Of a stretch of 64,000 bases of DNA, positions 58,305 through 64,000 are shown piece after piece. The stretch lies in contig NW_026516717.1 in the NCBI RefSeq assembly GCF_025766255.1, forward strand, positions 124,001-188,000, read 5' to 3'. The notes under the pieces are model-generated. The model made no database searches, was not told the DNA's origin, and saw only the letters and a program-made list of their open reading frames with translations. Each line of letters begins with the position of its first letter. The first letter of the stretch is position 1. The position numbers were made by a program, and so were the translations under genes. This DNA is from Zychaea mexicana. Its lineage: Eukaryota; Mucoromycota; Mucoromycetes; Mucorales; Lichtheimiaceae.

Positions 58305-59437
58305 GAAGACTAGATTTGCTTTCTTTTCCTGCACACATTTTCCACACGTACAACAAAATCATCACTACTACTACTACTACCGCCACAAACTACTACCCAT
58401 TACACTCCCATCCACTCTCACCCTCACATACAATCACACACACTCACACACATACACACCACAAGAAAGCAGATTATTATTGCATGAAAGAAAAATCATC
58501 ATTACCCATTTCTTTAGTTACTTTTATCATTCTTTGAGAGAGGGACTGGGTGATTTAAAGGCAGAGGTTGCGTTACGATGAAAGGAAAGGAAGAGCAGAA
58601 TATTCTAACTGCTATAGGTGTGGATAGATGAATAATTCCAGACCAATGAGTAACACATGTACACTTGCTTTTATACATACTTCAACCACGAAAAGCAGAA
58701 AGGCTTGAGATTTTTTGTAGATTTTGACAGAACCTCAAGTACAACCGTGTATGATCAACGTGCTGCTTCAGCCACAAAGTTTTCAAATTGCACTTGCTTG
58801 TTCCAGAAAGTTTGAATGCGCCACACCTTGTTTGATATTCGTATATACCCCACAATGATGTGTATCATGAGCACACTTTTCTTTTCATACATAGTCTCCT
58901 TTTTGTATATGTACCATTACAAGCCTTGGCCAAAAGCTATTACCTCGACCCTGTCACGTTTTACGGTATAATGGTACTCTCATCGGTCTCAGTTCGATTG
59001 CGTTCATTGGTGCTATCATACGGCCAGTACAATCTACAACAGTTTGACGTCGTCGCTCGTACATAACGAATAGTATATATCCACAGATTATAAATAGAAA
59101 CGTTCAAGCGCGCACACGTTGTAATATCATAACAGATCAAAAAATGCGCAAAACGCATGCATATGATAATGAATATCCTCGTTGAACCTTACCAGACTCT
59201 TGATTCCAAGCAAACTGCTGACTATGAGTGGGTTTAACTTATACTTATACATGACAGAAACCATATGCCATCGATAGAACCGTGTTTTACCTCCCTCGTC
59301 ACCTTCTTTGGAGGTGACAGTTTTATGATAATTCTATTTCAAATGTCGCTCTTCTACGCCGTGGTAGTCCTTGATCAATCGATTGCCAAACAACTGAACT
59401 TGTGGCCTATTCAGTAATGGGAAGAGGTCACACGAAA
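58305..59437. other. Spacer downstream of the nucleoporin gene
   Basis: Starts with ACT triplets (58365-58380) and a CACACA/CTCACA-rich stretch (58405-58462), typical of 3' flanks in this window. I looked here for the missing nucleoporin C-terminus in all frames and saw none. No other gene. Confidence 0.5.
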
Positions 59438-59945
59438 TCACTGATTTTTTGACTTGATGTTGTCGGCCAAGGCCAGACGTACAGTATCAGCTTCGGGATT
59501 GAAACGTTTGGTCACTTCATACTGGGTTTTTGGGCTGAACGTGAGATTGGTTTCGGATAATGACGACTTGCTAAGGATAACGGCTTCTTGTAACTTCTTG
59601 AAAGCATGGTCTATACATCAGTAGTACAGTACAGTATGTCATGTGTGATCTCTTAAATCTCTTATACGATTATTTACCAAGAAAAGGGCGGCCGATGATG
59701 CACTCAGAATGGATGTCTTGTCACCAAAAGTTATATTGGCGAATTCAAGTCCAAAAAAAAGGAAAGGTATCTGGAAAGGAGGGGATTGGGGGTAATGATA
59801 GCGGATAGTGTTATGCAAGTTGTTTATTATCTTATCACCAGGATGACTGAGCGTGTATTGGATTGGGTTGGAGTAAATATGTGCTGAACGCCGTAGCCAG
59901 CGTCTTCATGGGATCCAGTGAAACATTGTAGAAAGTCTCGGCCAT
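59438..59945 (-). pseudogene. Small gene of unknown family, probably broken
   Basis: Three coding-like blocks on the minus strand. Block 1 starts at the ATG at 59945 (MAETFYNVSLDPMKTLATAF, then STYLLQPNPIHAQSS) and runs to a TG/GTGATA donor near 59860. Block 2 (59678 to about 59716) includes HSECIIGRPFL and ends in a GTAAAT donor. Block 3 (59610-59438) joins it in phase, giving GRPFLDHAFKKLQEAVILSK, and ends VRLALADNIKSKNQ before TGA. Blocks 2 and 3 splice cleanly, but block 1 cannot be joined to block 2 without a stop or phase error. So either an exon is missed or the gene is disrupted between them. No domain recognised. Confidence 0.4.
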
Positions 59946-61397
59946 TGTTGTATCAACTGTGGTGGCATGTGTGACGAAAATAAAAATCACTCTCTTATAC
60001 GAGTATATGCCCACGGCAATCAGCTTTGCCGATCCTCCAAGCCCGCAATGAAGGATGTGGCCAGCTTAAAAATAAATTGTCAAGAGCAGACTATAGAGCA
60101 GCACGGCTGTTTTCAACATCGTATGTGCGTCATCCTGGAACTACTACTAAATCATTTATACAAGCTGCTTCTTCAGGTTGATACTGTTGTTTGGTTTGCT
60201 CGTTTTATCCACCACCTGCCTGAGCAGCAGCGATACAAAGTCAATCAGACGTGTGTGACTTCATCGGCGTATGTGTGGGTGATGTACGATAAATGTGGGA
60301 AAAAAACAAAATACAAAAAAAAGCAGGATGGTCGGCTCGTACGAGAGTCAAGCATGCATAATCTAAGCCTTGCTTCTGAGCACATGAGTTCGTCTTACGT
60401 GTACTCTCATGTTCTATGTGAAAGTTGTGCCAACAATGTTTTTGGTTAATCAAGGGGTTGAAAGGGGCGTGGCAAGCGAAGCATACCATTAAACCGGTTC
60501 TCTCAGCTTAGAACAGCTTGCGTTAAGCATCGTTGTTGCTGGTGTGCATAGCCTCCCAACAAATACTTCCTTTCGATTATTTTCGCGAGCAGAACTACGC
60601 GACCACAGAAATGTAAAAAAGAAGAAAGGTGAAAAGCGCGCACCAAAGTGTGATAAAGCGCGTTGTGATCGTGTCACTGTCGGCTACAATACAGAAGATC
60701 TGTCATTGTTCCCCGCATTGTTAGCCTGGACCTGTGGAGGTATTTTTACCTATTTAGCAGAGAAAAAAGGGAAGCGGGATGCATATAAAGGCAGTCATTT
60801 TCCGCAGCGTGTTGCTTCCTCGCTTTTTCTCTTTTTCACGATCAGGTACTTTCTTCTTTTTGTGGACCTAACGCGGGTTTTTGTAGGTCGTGGGTGGGTG
60901 ATGATGCTTGTTCTGTAGGCACGGGTCGACTAAGGTAGGTGGCGCAGGTAAGTGATTGCAGGCTAGTGGTCGCGATTGGTGAGACGGGACTGGGCATCTC
61001 AATACCAATCGACCTTCGATGATTCACAAAGCAACCAAGACAAGACCCTAGCTTATAGGTAGAGGGTTACGGGAGCAGATGTCGATGTACCATCCTGTGG
61101 TTGCTCCTGTCAGTACCTGCCTAAGAACAGGGAAGCTAAGAAGACATCGACAACTTTAATTGATTAGTAGTATAAAGTATCAAATAAGAATGTTTTTTTT
61201 TCTCTTCCCGTTTGTTGAACTTGTTTGTGCGTGTTTTATATTGTTGTTATACTTCTTCATATACGAGCGAGAGTCGTCATTCTCGCTCCTGATTGCACAG
61301 TGGAGACTTTTGTAACGAGCAATATAGTTGCCACGAGATCGTCGACAAAGTGATATTGATAACAGTGTTGAGGTTCGGGAACAGTGGAGTCGACATT
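59946..61397. other. Spacer, nothing firmly recognised
   Basis: A plus-strand frame at 59967-60449 (160 codons) contains a coding-like middle (VDTVVWFARFIHHLPEQQRY), but its start and end are ordinary spacer and no domain is recognised. The rest is unremarkable. Confidence 0.4.
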
Positions 61398-61606
61398 TAG
61401 AACGCTCTATGGGAGCGATGGCAAACGCTCTATGGGAGAGATGGCAAACACTTTATGGGAGAAATGGCAAACGCTCTATGGGAGAATTGGCAAACACTCT
61501 GTGCGAGCAATGGCAAACACTCTGTGCGAGCAATGGCAAACACTCTATGGGAGAGATGGCAAACACTCTCTGGCAGAGATGGCGAACGCTCTATGCGATA
61601 CAGCCA
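61398..61606 (+). repeat. 23-bp minisatellite, about nine units
   Basis: The landmark GGCAAAC (GGCGAAC in the last unit) recurs at 61420, 61443, 61466, 61489, 61512, 61535, 61558 and 61581, exactly 23 bp apart. Unit consensus is near ATGGCAAACRCTCTATGGGAGAG. 23 is not a multiple of three, so the frame open across it (61328-61624) cycles through three readings of the repeat and is not evidence of a protein. Confidence 0.95.
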
Positions 61607-62635
61607 GCACTAACCCAGCTTTAATTGTAAAAGGCTATTAATAAATAGAAGGGCTTCAAAGACACTCTCATTCTACCATTACCGAGCTTCACCACTTGTC
61701 CTTGGTATACACTTTGCTTTGCATCACGCGTACTTCACGGTCGTCAACTTCTGCGCCATTATTTCTAGGTGTATATGGCTTCTATTTATGTGAGCTTCTT
61801 GTTACAATATCAGTAATTTTTATTTTCTCAATGTCAACCATTCCCGGCACCTGCCATTTACTTTTTCTCTGGGATCTTGTTGCTGAAACACTGTAAACCG
61901 TGTCTGTGCGCCTTGTGGCCCGACAGGCGGCGACACTGTCGGGGCACGCCCTGCATGATACCGGTGAAACATATTTCGTAGGACTATCAAAACACGCAGA
62001 CCACATACGCCTTCTTCTTAACAGCTTGACCGTGTCTCTTCAACACCTCTACTTCACATGGTATCTTCCCTGCCATTTTACTTTCCCACCTGCTGATTGA
62101 ATGACGAGTTACAAGTCACGTGACGTGTTTTTTTAAGCGGCGGGTCAATCCAAAAAGCATAAATACGCCCATATTTTTCAGGCCATTTCGTTTTTTCTCT
62201 TCACTCTTTCTTTCGTTTCTTTCACTCCCTTGGATCCTCCTGGTCTTTCTCTTGGCTCTTCCCCTGGCTCTGGTCTTCCCCTGGCTCTGGTCTTCCCCTG
62301 GCTCTGGCTCTTCCCTTGGCTCATCCCTTGGTCCTGGTCTTGCCTCTGTCGGTCCTGGTCTCAGCCTTTTTCCCGTGGTCCCCCTGGCTGCCTACAACCG
62401 GTCCCTGCTTTGGGCGGGCTGTCCAGTCTGGCGTTCAACGGTGTTGGTCACAACCGGTCTTCAGGCGAGATCAGAGGACGGAGAAATCCTTTTCGGTTTT
62501 TCGCCATAGAAATATGGTAGTGTCCTTTCGGTTGGATGCCTTGTCTGCTGGTCTGGTCTGGTCTGCCATGGTGGGGTTCGCAATGAGGAGCCAGGTGCCA
62601 CTGTAGATCGTGTTCGACTCCTAGGACTCGACTCT

Positions 62636-62815
62636 CGGCAATCGACTGTCTGGCATTCGACTCTCGGCAATCAACTCTCTGGCATTCGACTCTCGGCATT
62701 CGACTCTCGACAATCGACGCTCGGCATTCGACTTTCGGCATTCGACTCTCGGCGATCAACTCTCTGGCATTCGACTCTCGGCATTCGACTCTCGGCAATC
62801 GACACTCGGCAATCA
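62636..62815 (-). repeat. 14-bp minisatellite in repeat copy 2
   Basis: The plus strand reads GGCATTCGACTCTC-type units, the complement of the array in copy 1. Some units are variant (GGCAATCAACTCTCT). Confidence 0.88.
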
Positions 62816-63615
62816 GCTCCCAGCTCAGTGTTCGGCTCCCAGCATCCGAGTATCCAGTAAGCAGCTCCTCCAGCATTCGACAACAGCAGCAAATGGCTGT
62901 TTTTTTTTTGGGTGTTTCGAGAGTCAATTCTTTCCCCTACCCCCACCCCTTCCCTTTCCTCTTCCCTTTCCTCTTCCCTTTCCTCTTCCCTTTTCTCTTC
63001 CCTTCCGTCCTTCCCTCCCTTCCTTCCCTTCCGTCTACCCTTCCATCTTCCTTCCGTCCTTCCCTTCCCCCTTCCCCACTCACAGGCAATCCACAACCGA
63101 TTGCTTGCACTTGACTCTCGAAACGTAGCGTACGTCATGGTTCCCACTCGTTTGTACCATGATGGCTGGGTTTGTGGTTGATTGACCCAGCCAAATGATT
63201 GGGAGACTGGGACTCCCAGGCCGAGGCATTGGTGGCTTTCTTTTCCTCCCCCTTTTACATACTTCTTCTGTTTCTTCTTGCTTTCTTCATGCTTTTTGTA
63301 TAGCCTACGGGTTGTGCGGACTGCTTGTTGAGGTCACTTTGTAAAATCGCGTTCTTATTATTTGTCTTTATTGTCCACTGATTGTGTTCTTTTAATAAAA
63401 TTTGTACTCTTCGACTATTGATATTCATAACGATAACTTTTGTCTTTTATAAAATGTTTCTTTACTCTATTATTACAATGAATAAAAACCTGCTCTTTTA
63501 CTTTATGTCCTGCTCAAACTCATTTACAATTTCTTTCCTTGTGAACATATTTGCGTGTCGCTTCACCTTGCAATATCCATTTTCTTTCTGACTGTGTTCA
63601 ATCGTCTTCGCCGCT

Positions 63616-63855
63616 TCATTTGACAGTTAGGAAAGAACTCATGTTTTGGCGTGCTGTGTCCTTGTTCTTATACAATGCTGACAACGTCAAATGGCTCACA
63701 TTAGATTCGTAATCACTTTTACTTTGCAATGACTCGATCAATTCTAAACATGATATCTGGGCAACTGTTTGACGCAAGCATAATGCACAGACCGTGTGAT
63801 ACAATGTCAAATTGTTGTGAAACCCGTAGCGTAGCAATATCAGTACTGGGCACAT
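63616..63855 (-). CDS. Copy-2 version of the small frame in the dispersed repeat
   Basis: 79 codons, MCPVLILL to FLTVK. It equals the copy-1 frame except for a diverged 20-residue piece after the start and one Leu/Val change. The diverged piece comes from two indels that together keep phase. Function unknown. Confidence 0.3.
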   Translation of the reverse strand: MCPVLILLRYGFHNNLTLYHTVCALCLRQTVAQISCLELIESLQSKSDYESNVSHLTLSALYKNKDTARQNMSSFLTVK

Positions 63856-64000
63856 CAGAAAGTTTCTTGCAACAGCAGGATCTCTTTTGGACTTGGAACA
63901 AGTTGATCGAGCTTTGTGTGCTTAAACTGTCGTTTCTCATAGAATCTGCACTACATGCACTCTACAGCTGAGATCTCTAGTTGCCTTATTATACGGACTA

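Larger units (their letters stand above)
61877..63960 (-). repeat. Dispersed 2.1-kb repeat, copy 2 (inverted relative to copy 1)
   Basis: Reverse complement of 20690-22803, with the same order of blocks: the CAACAAGATC end and CCACAAGGCGCACAGACACG block near 61877-61920, the TCACGTGACGTG palindrome and TATA-like segment near 62117-62165, the CTGGCTCT-type tract 62230-62345, the 14-bp minisatellite 62636-62815, the CCCTTCC pyrimidine tract 62935-63085, and the small conserved frame 63855-63616. It keeps a 16-bp piece near its outer end (about 63940) that copy 1 lacks, and lacks about 25 bp near 61925 that copy 1 has. The outer boundary is close to the window edge and may lie beyond it. Confidence 0.85.

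Noticed and set aside
61398..61606. Possible CRISPR-like array
   Set aside because: The units are contiguous 23-mers without unique spacers, and the window is eukaryotic.
61328..61624. 98-codon frame with repeating MANTLWERWQTLYG-like units
   Set aside because: It is produced by the 23-bp minisatellite, whose unit length is not divisible by three, so the repeating peptide is a by-product.
20690..63960. The two inverted 2.1-kb copies as terminal inverted repeats of one giant mobile element
   Set aside because: The enclosed genes are conserved housekeeping genes with normal introns, and no transposase or captain-type recombinase is present.
1..64000. tRNA, rRNA or other structured RNA genes
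   Set aside because: I looked for TTCGA/TTCAA T-loop patterns in cloverleaf context and saw none convincing by eye; a tRNAscan/Infernal run would settle it.

Overview
The window looks like nuclear DNA of an early-diverging filamentous fungus, most likely Mucoromycota/Mucorales. The genes carry many short introns (about 60-140 nt, GTAAGT-type donors, frequent CTAAC branch sites, mostly TAG/CAG acceptors). The gene set is eukaryotic housekeeping, and gene spacers are loaded with microsatellites (ACT, CA, CT, ATC, TTG and homopolymer runs). I cannot name a species. Exon models were built by hand: phases add up across every junction unless stated, and family calls rest on recognised motifs, not on a search.

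Layout. 1-3541 (-): 3' part of a PUF (Pumilio) RNA-binding protein with an extra CCCH finger. 3542-8002: gene-poor spacer with one weak exon-like patch. 8003-8980 (+): GNAT acetyltransferase. 9259-11532 (-) and 11744-15009 (+): RNA polymerase III subunit RPC82 and spindle checkpoint protein Mad1, divergent over a 211-bp promoter. 15307-17960 (-): microcephalin-like BRCT protein. 18-28.9 kb: accessory, gene-poor block with a 2.1-kb dispersed repeat, a membrane-protein frame broken by one TGA and an F-box/LRR relic. 28914-30041 (+): NmrA-like NAD(P)-binding protein. 31574-34664 (-): Ras guanine nucleotide exchange factor.

37294-39418 (+): cytosolic lysyl-tRNA synthetase. 39.59-40.02 kb: decayed copy of the short-chain dehydrogenase that lies intact at 40522-41577. 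41949-44171 (+): TPR/F-box/LRR protein of the Dia2/Pof3 type. 44221-45010 (-): COPI-associated-type Golgi membrane protein. 45388-47946 (-): vezatin-like membrane protein with a myosin-binding domain. 48950-53073 (-): VPS16 (19 exons), divergent from 54065-58304 (+): nucleoporin Nup155/Nup170, which stops about 300 residues short of the family. 58.3-64 kb: spacer with a broken small gene, a 23-bp minisatellite and the second, inverted copy of the 2.1-kb repeat, running to the window edge.

No operon-like or defence-like cluster is visible; neighbours are functionally unrelated, as usual in fungi. The least explained elements are the 2.1-kb dispersed repeat (two diverged copies in opposite orientation, 39 kb apart, with internal minisatellites and a small conserved frame), the shortened Nup155, the TGA-broken membrane-protein frame and the small broken gene near 59.4-59.9 kb.
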